Shown: one piece after another, positions 8,955-17,747 of the stretch
How the letters are laid out: each line of letters opens with the position of its first letter
Numbering within the stretch: position 1 is the stretch's first letter
From: CAZTTG01 sp964615935
GTDB taxonomy: Bacteria > Planctomycetota > UBA1135 > GCA-002686595
Reading direction: 5' to 3'
Length of the DNA: 64,000 nt
Assembly: GCA_964615935.1 (NCBI GenBank)
Contig: CAZTTG010000018.1
Span: 14,220 to 78,219 of the forward strand
Translations under genes and position numbers: made by a program
Notes under the pieces: model-generated
Database searches by the model: none
Told to the model about the DNA's origin: nothing
The model's input: the letters and a program-made list of their open reading frames with translations, nothing else

Positions 8955-9219
8955 GGTGTCGAGTCTCGGAATCGGGACGATGGGGCGCGGGGGGGCCGCT
9001 GGCGGCCTGTCCCGCGGCCGCCGGGGGCCCGGCATTGGAGCACGGGGACGCGAATACCTCAAATCGCAGCCGTCGCGGGACTATCGGCCCGATCCGCGCG
9101 CGGGCTCTCCACCGCGGGCGGGGCATTCCCCGAACTGATCCGGCGAGCCCATCGGGGCCGAGGGGGGCGACGCGCGTCGACGGCGCCTGGACCTGGAAGC
9201 CGCCCGCGGTGCAGGGCGG

Positions 9220-11250
9220 CTAGTCGGCCACGATCCAGTCCCAGGTCCGCTCCGCTCGCCCGATGACCCGCTCGACGTCCTCCTCCAGCAGGGAGCGCTC
9301 GCCGACCAGCGTCCTCGCTGCCCGAGCCGCGCGCTCCAGGTAGTCCTCCTTGCCGCCGTACAGGGCCTCGATGCTGGGACGGGGATCGGCGGTGCGCCGG
9401 CGATCGTCCTCCGTGGCGGGCAGCGGGATGAAGGTGCCCTCGAAGTCGGCCAGCTCGCCGTTTCCCCCCGCCAGGCCCACCCGCAGCCGCCAGGGGGTGT
9501 AGGTGGCCAGCGGCGCGAGCACCTCGACGGACCCCACCCCGGCCCTCTCGTTCCCCAGGGCGTCCACGTCCGGCACCAGGGTCGGGAAGGCCGGGCCGAG
9601 CCTGGGGGGCTGGATCGAGACGATCCCGCGGTCCCACCGTGGGCCGTAGTCGGCGCGATAGGCCTCGTGCGCGACGCGGGGGAGGTCCACCCCGGCGATG
9701 CGCGGGAAGGCCACCTCGCCGATGGGCACCAGGGTCGCGTCGTCGACGCGCGGAAAGGCGCTCGGGGGCGGGGCGACGTCGTCCTCGACCCACTCCTGCA
9801 GGGCGGCCAGCAGGGCCCGCTCGGCCGGCAGGAAGTCGAGGGGATTGCCGCGGAAGCCCGGGGAGCCGGCGATCCCCGAGCGCTCCCTCGAGGGGAAGCG
9901 CCCGACGTAGTGCTGGCCGCTGGCGAGGTGGTAGATCCGCTCGCAGGGGAGGGGCTCGACGTCCGCCGAGCCGTCGAGGGAGGTGTGCAGGAGCGAGGCC
10001 GCGCGGCCCCAGTACTCGTAGCCGGTGTTGGTGTAGAAGATCCGGGGCAGGTGGCCGTCCGCGAGGTGTCGGGCGAGGATCCCGCCGCGCCTTCCCGTCA
10101 GCGGGTCCCGCTGCGTCCGGCCGCTGAAGGGGAAGACGTCCGTGGGATAGAAGAAGGCCGAGTAGCGGTGCGCGTCGCGCGAGGGCTGGGCGAAGCGGTG
10201 GTTGAAGCTGCCGCGACCGGCGCCGGCGGAGTGCACCAGCAGGCCGTCGTAGACCTGCCGGCCCTGCTCGTCGGTGTTGAAGCCCTGGTACAGGAAGTGT
10301 CGGAGGAAGCGGCCGGTCTGGGAGATGCCGACGGCCATGCCGCGCTCCACCGCGAAGGGGCAGCTCGCGTCGTGCTTGGCGTAGGACATCACGTCGCGGA
10401 TGGCGGCCAGCCCCAGGCCGACCACCGCGGGGTTCGCGGCGCGGTAGACCAGCTCGTAGATCCTGCCCGCCTCGAAGCCCGAGGGGAGGTGGACGTGCGC
10501 GCGGTCGTCGACCAGCTCCCCGTCGCGCTCCACGGCGAAGCGCCACTCCGCGCGCGGGACGACGCGGCGCGGGGAGAGCCGGCCGTCGCGAACGGTGAGG
10601 ACGTTGTCCGGGTGGTCGGGGTCGACGACCGGGTAGGGGACGTGGTTCCGGTGGCCGAGGGCCAGGGTGCGCGTGGGCTGGTCCACGACCCAGTCGCTGC
10701 GCACCAGGCCCTCGATGGGATCACCACCGCCGCGCGCCGTGGGGACGTGCAGGCGGAGGCGGTCCGCCTGCTCGGGCACGTCGAACTGCCACCCCACCCA
10801 GATGACGGTGAGGCCGCGCCGCATCAGGAAGCCGTCGCCGAAGTGGGCCGCGGAGACGGGGTCGCTGCTGCCCCGCGCTCGGTTGAAGTAGGCGAGCGAC
10901 GCCTTGCCTCCCCGGTTGCTCACCTCGAGGAGGGCCGTGCCGCTTCCCAGGGAGGGGTCCACGGGGCGCAGGACCAGGAGGTCCGCCCACGCCTCGACCA
11001 GGCCCTCCTGGTCCGTCGGCGCCCGGTCCAGGTCCACGATCGCCGCGTTGTGCGGGTTCCGGGGATCGAGGCGAAAGCGCACGATTCCGCGGAGCTTCTC
11101 GTAGGCTCCAGCGGATCCGAAGGGCGCGCCCTCCAGGACCGGGGCTCGGGACTCGATGTCCACCGAGGACACCTCGGCCAGGGCCGGGGAGCCGAGGATG
11201 GAGAGCAGTGACGCGGACCATCCGAGCATCCGGGACGGTCGGTGGGCCAT
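9220..11250 (-). CDS. Secreted alpha/beta-hydrolase-domain protein (Abhydrolase_10-like)
   Basis: The 676-residue product begins with a signal peptide (cleavage near ALAEVSS) and matches the large 'alpha/beta hydrolase domain' family common in environmental bacteria. The likely nucleophile is the Ser in GISQTGRFLRHFLYQGFN. Other conserved stretches include GTALLEVSNRGGK near residue 90, LTVIWVGWQFDVP, and IFYTNTGYEYWGRAASLLHT in the second half. The substrate is unknown; an ester or lactone of a secreted compound is plausible. It lies upstream of the peptidase gene on the same strand, with 265 bases between, and is divergent from the helicase gene. Confidence 0.85.
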   Translation of the reverse strand: MAHRPSRMLGWSASLLSILGSPALAEVSSVDIESRAPVLEGAPFGSAGAYEKLRGIVRFRLDPRNPHNAAIVDLDRAPTDQEGLVEAWADLLVLRPVDPSLGSGTALLEVSNRGGKASLAYFNRARGSSDPVSAAHFGDGFLMRRGLTVIWVGWQFDVPEQADRLRLHVPTARGGGDPIEGLVRSDWVVDQPTRTLALGHRNHVPYPVVDPDHPDNVLTVRDGRLSPRRVVPRAEWRFAVERDGELVDDRAHVHLPSGFEAGRIYELVYRAANPAVVGLGLAAIRDVMSYAKHDASCPFAVERGMAVGISQTGRFLRHFLYQGFNTDEQGRQVYDGLLVHSAGAGRGSFNHRFAQPSRDAHRYSAFFYPTDVFPFSGRTQRDPLTGRRGGILARHLADGHLPRIFYTNTGYEYWGRAASLLHTSLDGSADVEPLPCERIYHLASGQHYVGRFPSRERSGIAGSPGFRGNPLDFLPAERALLAALQEWVEDDVAPPPSAFPRVDDATLVPIGEVAFPRIAGVDLPRVAHEAYRADYGPRWDRGIVSIQPPRLGPAFPTLVPDVDALGNERAGVGSVEVLAPLATYTPWRLRVGLAGGNGELADFEGTFIPLPATEDDRRRTADPRPSIEALYGGKEDYLERAARAARTLVGERSLLEEDVERVIGRAERTWDWIVAD

Positions 11251-11602
11251 GGGCGATTCCTCCGCCTGAGGGGGGTGCGAGGCCCGCGGAGGATACCCGC
11301 CCGGCGTCTGGACCCGCCCGGGCGGGGGGAATCCCCTCCGACTTCTTCTTCGCTTTCCTCGATCCCGGCCGGTAGGCTCCCCGCTTCGAACGGCCGAGGC
11401 GTGCTCCGGATCGCGGGGCGAGGCTCGGTTTCCGGAGGGAATCGTTCCCCCTCCCCGGCCGCGAGCTCCGCGGCCGCCGGCGCACAGCAGGGCCCCGGGT
11501 GGGGCTGCGCCGCACCGCTTCCGATCGTTCCCGTCGCTGTTGTATGGGTCCTGATCCCGGGCGTCCGGCCGCGCACCGTGCGACCCCGCCAAGGAGAGAC
11601 CC
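11251..11602. other. Divergent intergenic region
   Basis: This 352-base gap separates the minus-strand hydrolase from the plus-strand helicase and must hold promoters for both. I see no convincing -35/-10 pair, no repeat and no small gene in it. The only clear element is the ribosome site at its right end. Confidence 0.6.
11591..11596 (+). promoter_or_regulatory. Ribosome binding site placed before AUC-AUC
   Basis: AAGGAG lies six bases before ATC 11603 (followed by a second ATC). The helicase frame has a TGA at 11552 and then no ATG, GTG or TTG before the conserved Q-motif region, so the site marks the start at a non-standard codon. Spacing is the same as for the gene at 3498. Confidence 0.5.
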
Positions 11603-13012
11603 ATCATCTCACGACCGAACCGTACCGATCGTCCCCGGTCCGCCTTCGACCGCTTCGAGCTCCGACCCGAGCTCCTGCAGGCCGTCGCCGACCTGGGGTT
11701 CACCGCCCCGCGCCCCATCCAGGAGCGCGCCCTGCCGCCCGCCCTCGCCGGTCGCGACGTGCTGGGCCTGGCCCAGACCGGCACCGGCAAGACGGCGGCC
11801 TTCGTCCTGCCCATCCTCCAGCGCCTGCTGGCCGCGCGCCGGCCCGGCCCGCGCGCGCTGGTCGTCGCTCCGACGCGGGAGCTGGCCGCTCAGGTCCGCG
11901 CCGATTTCGAGAGCCTGGCCCGGCACACGCCGCTCTCGTCGGTCGCGATCTTCGGCGGCGTCCCCATCGTGCGCCAGGCGCGCGCCCTGCGCCGCAAGCC
12001 CGAGGTGGTGGTCGCCTGTCCGGGCCGTCTCCTCGACCTCCTGGGCCGCGGTGCGCTGAGCCTGGCGGGGATCGAGGTGCTGGTGCTCGACGAGGCCGAC
12101 CACATGTTCGACATGGGCTTCCTCCCCGACGTTCGCCGCATCCTCCGGGCCCTCCCGGCCCACCGCCAGAACCTGCTCTTCTCGGCCACCATGCCGCGCG
12201 AGATCCGCAGGCTCGCCGACCACGTGCTGGAGGAGCCGGCCGTGATCGAGCTGTCCCACTCGCGGCCGCCCCAGACCATCGCCCACGCGCTCTACCCCCT
12301 CGACGAGGGCGACAAGGTGGGCACCCTCGAGCGGCTGCTCGCGGGCGAGGACTTCCGCTCGGCGATCGTCTTCCTGAGGACCAAGCGGCGCGCCCGGCGA
12401 CTGGCCCAGCGCCTGGACGGTCGCGGCCACGCGGCCATCGCCCTGCAGGGCAACATGTCCCAGCCCCAGCGGGAGCGCGCGCTGCGGGGCTTCCGGGAGA
12501 AGCGCTACGACGTCCTGGTGGCGACCGACATCGCGGCCCGCGGCCTCGACATCGCCGGGGTCTCCCACGTGGTGAACTTCGACGTGCCGAACACGCCCGA
12601 CTTCTACACGCACCGCCTCGGCCGCACGGGGCGCTCGGAGCAGGCGGGCAGGGCCTTCACCTTCGCCACCCCGGGCGACCGCGATGCGGTGCGGGCGATC
12701 GAGAGGCGCCTGGGGGCCGCCATCGAGCGCCGGCAGCCGGCGGAGCTGGGGCCCATCCGGCGCGCGACGCTGGGAGGCGCGAAGGACCGCCGGCGCGGAG
12801 CACCGCCCGCGTCGCGCGGGCGAAGGGCGTCGCGCCCCCGGCGGGCGCCTGCCCGGCCGAAGCTCGCGATGGCCGCGCCCAAGCCGGCGCCCGCGGCATC
12901 CGTCGCCTTCGGCGTGGGCGTTCTCGATGCGCCGGCGGCCGAGCGCGTGCGGGAGTCGCGACGCGGGATCGCGCCGCAGCGCCCCGGGCGGCGCCGTCGG
13001 CGGCGCGCCTGA
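11603..13012 (+). CDS. DEAD-box ATP-dependent RNA helicase, apparent AUC start
   Basis: About 469 residues of an RhlE-like DEAD-box helicase, which unwinds RNA duplexes using ATP. Motifs appear in order: the Q motif (GFTAPRPIQERALP), Walker A AQTGTGKT, PTRELA, VLDEADHMFDMGF, SATMP, then in the second RecA fold VATDIAARGLDIAG and HRLGRTGR. A basic, Arg-rich tail ends in RRRRRRA, common in this group for RNA contact. The canonical GTG at 11759 would delete the Q motif. The coding frame reaches back to ATC 11603, which has an ideal ribosome site, and no usual start codon is available upstream. Its stop overlaps the first codon of the next gene. Confidence 0.88.
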   Translation: MISRPNRTDRPRSAFDRFELRPELLQAVADLGFTAPRPIQERALPPALAGRDVLGLAQTGTGKTAAFVLPILQRLLAARRPGPRALVVAPTRELAAQVRADFESLARHTPLSSVAIFGGVPIVRQARALRRKPEVVVACPGRLLDLLGRGALSLAGIEVLVLDEADHMFDMGFLPDVRRILRALPAHRQNLLFSATMPREIRRLADHVLEEPAVIELSHSRPPQTIAHALYPLDEGDKVGTLERLLAGEDFRSAIVFLRTKRRARRLAQRLDGRGHAAIALQGNMSQPQRERALRGFREKRYDVLVATDIAARGLDIAGVSHVVNFDVPNTPDFYTHRLGRTGRSEQAGRAFTFATPGDRDAVRAIERRLGAAIERRQPAELGPIRRATLGGAKDRRRGAPPASRGRRASRPRRAPARPKLAMAAPKPAPAASVAFGVGVLDAPAAERVRESRRGIAPQRPGRRRRRRA

Positions 13013-16000
13013 GCCGCCGGTCCGACGCGCTCGCCCGGAGCCTGGCGCCGCGCACGGGGCCCGACCGCGTCGTGGCGGTCCTCCTCGAGCGCGCGACGCC
13101 CGAGCTCTTCGTCGCGCAGCTCGGCGTCTGGAAGGCGGGCGCGGCCTGGACCTGCATCGATCCGGCCTTCCCCGACGAGCACGCGCGCTCCATCCTCGAG
13201 GACGTCGATGCGGACGTGCTGCCCACGGGTGAGCCGGGCGCGCGCCGGGCCGCGTCTCTGGGCGTCGAGCCCGCGCGGGTGCTGCGCCTCGAGAGCGTCG
13301 ACCTCGCCGTCGAGGCCGGGGAGAGGTCCCTCCCGCAGCCCGATCCCGACCACCTGGCCTACGTCATCTACACCTCGGGCACGACCGGCCGGCCCAAGGG
13401 CGTCGAGATCGAGCACGCCAGCATCGCCGGCCTGGTCGCCTCGGATCTCGAGGACTTCGACCTGGGGCCCGGGGATCGCGTGGCGCAGGGCTCGTCGCCC
13501 GCCTACGACTCCTCGCTCGAGGAGACCTGGCTGGCCTTCGCCTGCGGCGCGACCCTGGTGGTGCTCGACGATCGCGCCGCGCGGCTCGGCCCCGACCTGG
13601 TGAGCTGGCTGCGGCGCGAGCGCATCAACGTCCTGTGCCCGCCGCCGACCCTCCTGCGCTCGACCGGCTGCGCGGATCCCGAGCGCGAGCTGCCGGACCT
13701 GCGCCTGCTGTACGTCGGGGGCGAGGCCCTCCCCGAGGACGTCGCGGCGCTCTGGGGGCGCGGTCGGCGCCTGGTGAACGGCTACGGACCGACCGAGGCC
13801 ACGGTCACCGTCGTGCGGGGCGACGTCCGCCCCGGGGGCCCGGTGGTCATCGGCAAGCCCGTGCGCGGCAACACCGCCCTGGTCCTCGACGCGGACCTGC
13901 GCGAGGTGGGGCCGGGCGAGGCGGGCGAGCTCTTCGTCGGCGGCCCGAGCCTGGCCCGCGGCTACCGGGGCGCGCCCGAGCTCACCGCCGAGCGCTTCCC
14001 TGAGCACCCGCGCTTCGGCCGACTGTTCCGCACCGGCGACCGGGTGCGGAGCGACGAGGCCGGCGAGCTGGTGTACCTCGGACGCGTGGACGAGCAGGTC
14101 AAGCTGCGCGGCCACCGCATCGAGCTGGGAGACGTCGAGGCGCGGCTCGCGGCCCTGCCCGGCGTGCGGGAGGCGGCCTGCGCCGTGCAGCGGAGGGGGG
14201 CGCGCCGGCTGCTGGCGGGCTTCCTGGTCCCGGCCGACGGCGGCGCCCCGCCCGACCTGGGCGCGCTGCGCGCCTCCCTGGCGGCCTCGCTGCCGGCCCA
14301 CATGGTCCCGTCGCGGCTGGCGCTGATCGAGGCCCTGCCCACGAGCGTGGGGGGCAAGCTCGACCGCGCGCGCCTGCCCGTCCTGGGGGGGCCGGCGCGC
14401 GAGGGCGAGCTCGTCCCGCCGCGCGATCCGCTCGAGGCCCGCGTGGCCGAGGCCTTCCGCGCGACGCTCGAGCTCGACGGACCGGTATCGGTGGAGGACG
14501 ACTTCTTCCTCGACCTGGGCGGCGATTCCCTCGCGGCGGCCGAGCTCGTCTCCGCGCTGCGAGACGACCCCCGGACCGCGATGCTGGCGGTGCGCGACCT
14601 GTACGAGGCGAAGAGCGCGGCGGCGCTCGCCGGGCGGGCGCGGCGGATGGAGACCGGCGTCGCGAGGACCCGGGAGCCGCGTCCCGCCGGCGAGGCGCGC
14701 GGCCGTCCGCTGGCCGTCACCGCGGTCCAGACCGGCTGGCTCGCGCTCGAGCTCCTCGCCGCCGCCGCCGTCCTCTTGCTGGCGGTCTACGACGGGCTGC
14801 CGTGGCTCGCCCGGGGACTGGGCGTGGGGGGGGCGCTCCTGGCCGCGCCCTTCCTCGCGCTGGCGCTCACGCTCGTCTGGGCGCCCCTCGCGGTGGCCCT
14901 CACCGCCGCCGCCAAGAGGGTCCTGCTGGGCGCCTACCGACCCGGGCGCGCCCCGGCCTGGGGGAGCTTCCACCTGCGGCACTGGATCGTCTCGCGCCTG
15001 GCGCGGCGCATCCCCTGGGGGCTCCTCTCGGGAACGGTGCTGTCGAGCGCCGCGCTGCGGGGGCTCGGCGCGCGCGTGGGCCAGCGGGTGCACGTGCACC
15101 GCGGCGTGAACCTCTCCAACGGCGGCTGGGATCTGCTCGAGCTCGGGGACGACGCCGTGCTGTCGCAGGACGCCTCCCTGCGGCCGGTCGACCTCGCGGA
15201 CGGCCATCTCGAGGTCGGGCCCGTTCGGGTCGCGGCGGGGGCCGCGCTGGAGCGGCGCGCCGGCGTGAGCCCGGGCGGCGAGCTGGGGGAGGGGGCCATC
15301 CTGGGCGCGCTGTCCTGGCTGGCGCCGGACGCGCGGGTTCCCGCGGGCGAGCGCTGGGACGGCGTGCCGGCCGGACCCGCGGGCGAGGCGCCCTCGCCGC
15401 CGCCCGCCGAGGGCCGGGGACTGCACCCCGGCCTGCACGCGGCGCTGCTGATCGCGGTCCGCACGGCCGCCGGGGCCCTCCTGGCGATGCCGCTGATCCT
15501 GCTTCTCCTCGCCATCGCCTCGTGGACCGACTTCGACGGCCCGGCCCTCGAGGAGTGGCTCTCCGCGCCGCTCGTCGATGGGCTCCTCGCGCTGGCGATG
15601 CTCGCCGGCATCGTGGCCGCGGTCCCCGTGACGCTGGTCCTGCAGGCGCTCCTGGTGCGCGCCGTCGGGCCCGCGCGGACGGGCGCGCTGGGGCGCTGGA
15701 GCGGGAGCTACCTGCGCGTGTGGATCGCGACCGAGCTCACGCAGATCGCCGGCACCTGGCTCAGCGGAACGCTCTTCTGGCCGCCCTGGCTGCGGCTCGC
15801 CGGCATGCGCGTGGGGCGCAACTGCGAGGTGAGCACGGTGCTCGACCTCCTCCCGCAGCTCGTCGAGCTGGGGGACGCGTGCTTCCTGGCGGACGGGGTC
15901 TACCTCGGCGGGCCGCGCGTGCGCTCCGGAGTGGTCGAGCTCGCGCGCACCGAGCTCGGCAGCGAGGTCTTCCTGGGGAACCACGCCGTCGTCCCCCCGG

Positions 16001-16806
16001 GCGTGCGCCTCCCCGACGGACTGCTGGTCGGCGTGTGCACCGTCGCCGACCCGGAGGTCGTCCGCGGACCCGGCGCCTGGTTCGGCCATCCGGCCTTCGA
16101 GCTCGCGCGCCCCCCGCAGCGGGAGCTCGACCGCCGCCTCACGCACGATCCCCACTGGATACGCCGCCTCAATCGCCTGGCGTGGGAGGCGCTGCGCTTC
16201 GCGCTGCCGGCGCCGATCCTGGCCCTGGGGTTCGGCTGGCTGTGGCTGAGCGCGCGCGGCGGCGGGGGGGTCGCCGCCATGGCCGCGGCGATCCTCGCGG
16301 CCGGCGCGGCGGCCGGGCTCGCCATCCTGGCCCTCAAGTGGCTGCTGCTCGGGCGCGTGCGTCCGGGACGGCACCCGCTGTGGTCGTGCTGGTGCAGCCG
16401 CTGGGACTTCCTCTACGTGGCCTGGCGTTTCCTGGCGCGCGGCGTGCTGGCGCAGCTCGAGGGGACCCTGCTCCTGGCGCCCATCCTGCGCGCCTTCGGC
16501 GCGCGCATCGGGCGGCGGGCGCTCCTGGGCGGCGGCTTCGCGCAGGTGGTCGATCCGGACATGCTGGACCTCGAGGAGGGCGCCACGGTGAACGGGCTCT
16601 TCCAGGCCCACACCTTCGAGGACCGCGTGCTCAAGATCGGCTGCGTGCGCGTCCGGCGCGGGGCGACGCTGGGGGCCTCCGCCGTCCTGTTCTACGGGGT
16701 CGACGTGGGCGAGGGGGCGCGCGTGGCCCCGCACGGCGTGGTCTCGAAGGGGGAGCGGCTCCCCGGCGGTCGGGACTACGCCGGCGTGCCGACGCGCCCG
16801 GTGTGA
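13009..16806 (+). CDS. NRPS-like protein: adenylation, carrier and Pls/PosA-type terminal domain
   Basis: A protein of about 1265 residues. Residues 1-450 form an adenylation domain with core motifs YVIYTSGTTGRPKGVE, NGYGPTEATVT, FRTGDRV, GRVDEQVKLRGHRIE and TSVGGKLDR; the Asp in AYDSSLEETW is the residue that holds the alpha-amino group of amino acids, so an amino acid is the likely substrate. A carrier domain follows (FFLDLGGDSLAA, Ser about 506). The rest has several membrane spans and left-handed hexapeptide stretches, as in the terminal region of polylysine-synthetase-type enzymes (TIGR02353). The domain starts abruptly at LSRRSDALARSL, so some 30-50 usual N-terminal residues are missing. 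No ATG/GTG fits; a CTG at 13009 overlaps the helicase stop (CTGA). Confidence 0.8.
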   Translation: MSRRSDALARSLAPRTGPDRVVAVLLERATPELFVAQLGVWKAGAAWTCIDPAFPDEHARSILEDVDADVLPTGEPGARRAASLGVEPARVLRLESVDLAVEAGERSLPQPDPDHLAYVIYTSGTTGRPKGVEIEHASIAGLVASDLEDFDLGPGDRVAQGSSPAYDSSLEETWLAFACGATLVVLDDRAARLGPDLVSWLRRERINVLCPPPTLLRSTGCADPERELPDLRLLYVGGEALPEDVAALWGRGRRLVNGYGPTEATVTVVRGDVRPGGPVVIGKPVRGNTALVLDADLREVGPGEAGELFVGGPSLARGYRGAPELTAERFPEHPRFGRLFRTGDRVRSDEAGELVYLGRVDEQVKLRGHRIELGDVEARLAALPGVREAACAVQRRGARRLLAGFLVPADGGAPPDLGALRASLAASLPAHMVPSRLALIEALPTSVGGKLDRARLPVLGGPAREGELVPPRDPLEARVAEAFRATLELDGPVSVEDDFFLDLGGDSLAAAELVSALRDDPRTAMLAVRDLYEAKSAAALAGRARRMETGVARTREPRPAGEARGRPLAVTAVQTGWLALELLAAAAVLLLAVYDGLPWLARGLGVGGALLAAPFLALALTLVWAPLAVALTAAAKRVLLGAYRPGRAPAWGSFHLRHWIVSRLARRIPWGLLSGTVLSSAALRGLGARVGQRVHVHRGVNLSNGGWDLLELGDDAVLSQDASLRPVDLADGHLEVGPVRVAAGAALERRAGVSPGGELGEGAILGALSWLAPDARVPAGERWDGVPAGPAGEAPSPPPAEGRGLHPGLHAALLIAVRTAAGALLAMPLILLLLAIASWTDFDGPALEEWLSAPLVDGLLALAMLAGIVAAVPVTLVLQALLVRAVGPARTGALGRWSGSYLRVWIATELTQIAGTWLSGTLFWPPWLRLAGMRVGRNCEVSTVLDLLPQLVELGDACFLADGVYLGGPRVRSGVVELARTELGSEVFLGNHAVVPPGVRLPDGLLVGVCTVADPEVVRGPGAWFGHPAFELARPPQRELDRRLTHDPHWIRRLNRLAWEALRFALPAPILALGFGWLWLSARGGGGVAAMAAAILAAGAAAGLAILALKWLLLGRVRPGRHPLWSCWCSRWDFLYVAWRFLARGVLAQLEGTLLLAPILRAFGARIGRRALLGGGFAQVVDPDMLDLEEGATVNGLFQAHTFEDRVLKIGCVRVRRGATLGASAVLFYGVDVGEGARVAPHGVVSKGERLPGGRDYAGVPTRPV

Positions 16807-16947
16807 CGCCGGCTCCGCGTCCTCGCTCTCCCCTCCGGGATCCCCCCTTCCCATTTTGTCGTTGCCCCGGCGGGGCCCGGGACCTACCAGAGGTGGAATC
16901 GGACGACGAGACCGACCGCGTGAGCGGCCAGCGGCGCAGGGAACACC

Positions 16948-17679
16948 ATGGAAGATCCGCCCGACCCCCGGGGATTCGACACCACCCACTGGAGCCTGGT
17001 GGTGGCGGCCGGTTCCGACGAGGCCAGCCGGACCCGCGTTCGGAGCGCGCTGGAGGAGCTCTGCCGGGCCTACTGGTACCCCCTGTATGCCTTCGTGCGC
17101 TACCGCGGCTGCTCCGCGGATGAGGCCCAGGACGTGACGCAGTCCTTCTTCGCCCGGATTTTGGAGACGGGCGGCCTGGCCGGCGCGGACCCCGCGCGAG
17201 GTCGGTTTCGCTCCTATCTCCTGGGCGCGGTGAAGCACTTCCTGGCCAACGAATGGCACCGCGCCCGGGCCTCGAAGCGCGGAGGGGACGAGACCTTCAT
17301 CGAGTGGGACGCGCTCGACCCGGAGGCCCGCTACGCCCTGGAGCCGGCCCGGGCGAGCGACCCCGACGCGGGCTTCGACCGGGACTGGGCCCGGGAGTCG
17401 ATCTCCCGCGCCATGGAGAGGCTGCGGGTGGAGGCGAGGGCCAGCGGAAAGGAGGAGCTGCTCGATGCGCTGGCGGGGAGCCTCACCGGCGAGGAGGCGC
17501 CCCGGAGCGAGACCGCCGCGCGACTGGGCATGACCGAGGGCGCGGTGAAGGCCGCCGTGCACCGGCTCCGGAGGCGCTTTCGGGAGCTCCTGCGGGCCCG
17601 GATCGCGGAGACCGTCAGCGACCCGTCGGACGTCGACGACGAGATGCGCCACCTCGTGGCCGCGCTCCGGAGAGGATAG
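16948..17679 (+). CDS. ECF-type RNA polymerase sigma factor
   Basis: The 243-residue product is a sigma-70 family factor of the ECF type. Region 2 is seen in CRAYWYPLYAFVRYRGCSADEAQDVTQSFFARIL, and region 4 in the helix-turn-helix ETAARLGMTEGAVKAAVHRLRRRFRELLR. The opening FDTTHWSLV is typical of a group found with Ser/Thr kinases in planctomycetes. It lies 68 bases upstream of a kinase gene on the same strand, so kinase-linked control of this factor is likely, though no anti-sigma gene is present. The start at ATG 16948 has an AGGGAA site four bases upstream. Confidence 0.93.
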   Translation: MEDPPDPRGFDTTHWSLVVAAGSDEASRTRVRSALEELCRAYWYPLYAFVRYRGCSADEAQDVTQSFFARILETGGLAGADPARGRFRSYLLGAVKHFLANEWHRARASKRGGDETFIEWDALDPEARYALEPARASDPDAGFDRDWARESISRAMERLRVEARASGKEELLDALAGSLTGEEAPRSETAARLGMTEGAVKAAVHRLRRRFRELLRARIAETVSDPSDVDDEMRHLVAALRRG

Positions 17680-17747
17680 GGAGTTTTTTCGTGACCCGGG
17701 GCCGACGTCCCTTCAGGAAGCGGTGACAGCCCCCTGGAGTCCGATTC

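Noticed and set aside
11242..13008. Upstream extension of the NRPS-like frame through the helicase gene to 11242
   Set aside because: This region encodes the helicase in another frame with all DEAD-box motifs; the NRPS frame here is Arg/Pro/Ala-rich and motif-free.
12604..17652. A 1682-codon open frame on the minus strand opposite the helicase, NRPS-like and sigma genes
   Set aside because: Its product is Arg/Gly/Pro/Ala/Gln-rich without any motif, and the plus strand has clear conserved domains throughout; high GC removes stop codons on the opposite strand.
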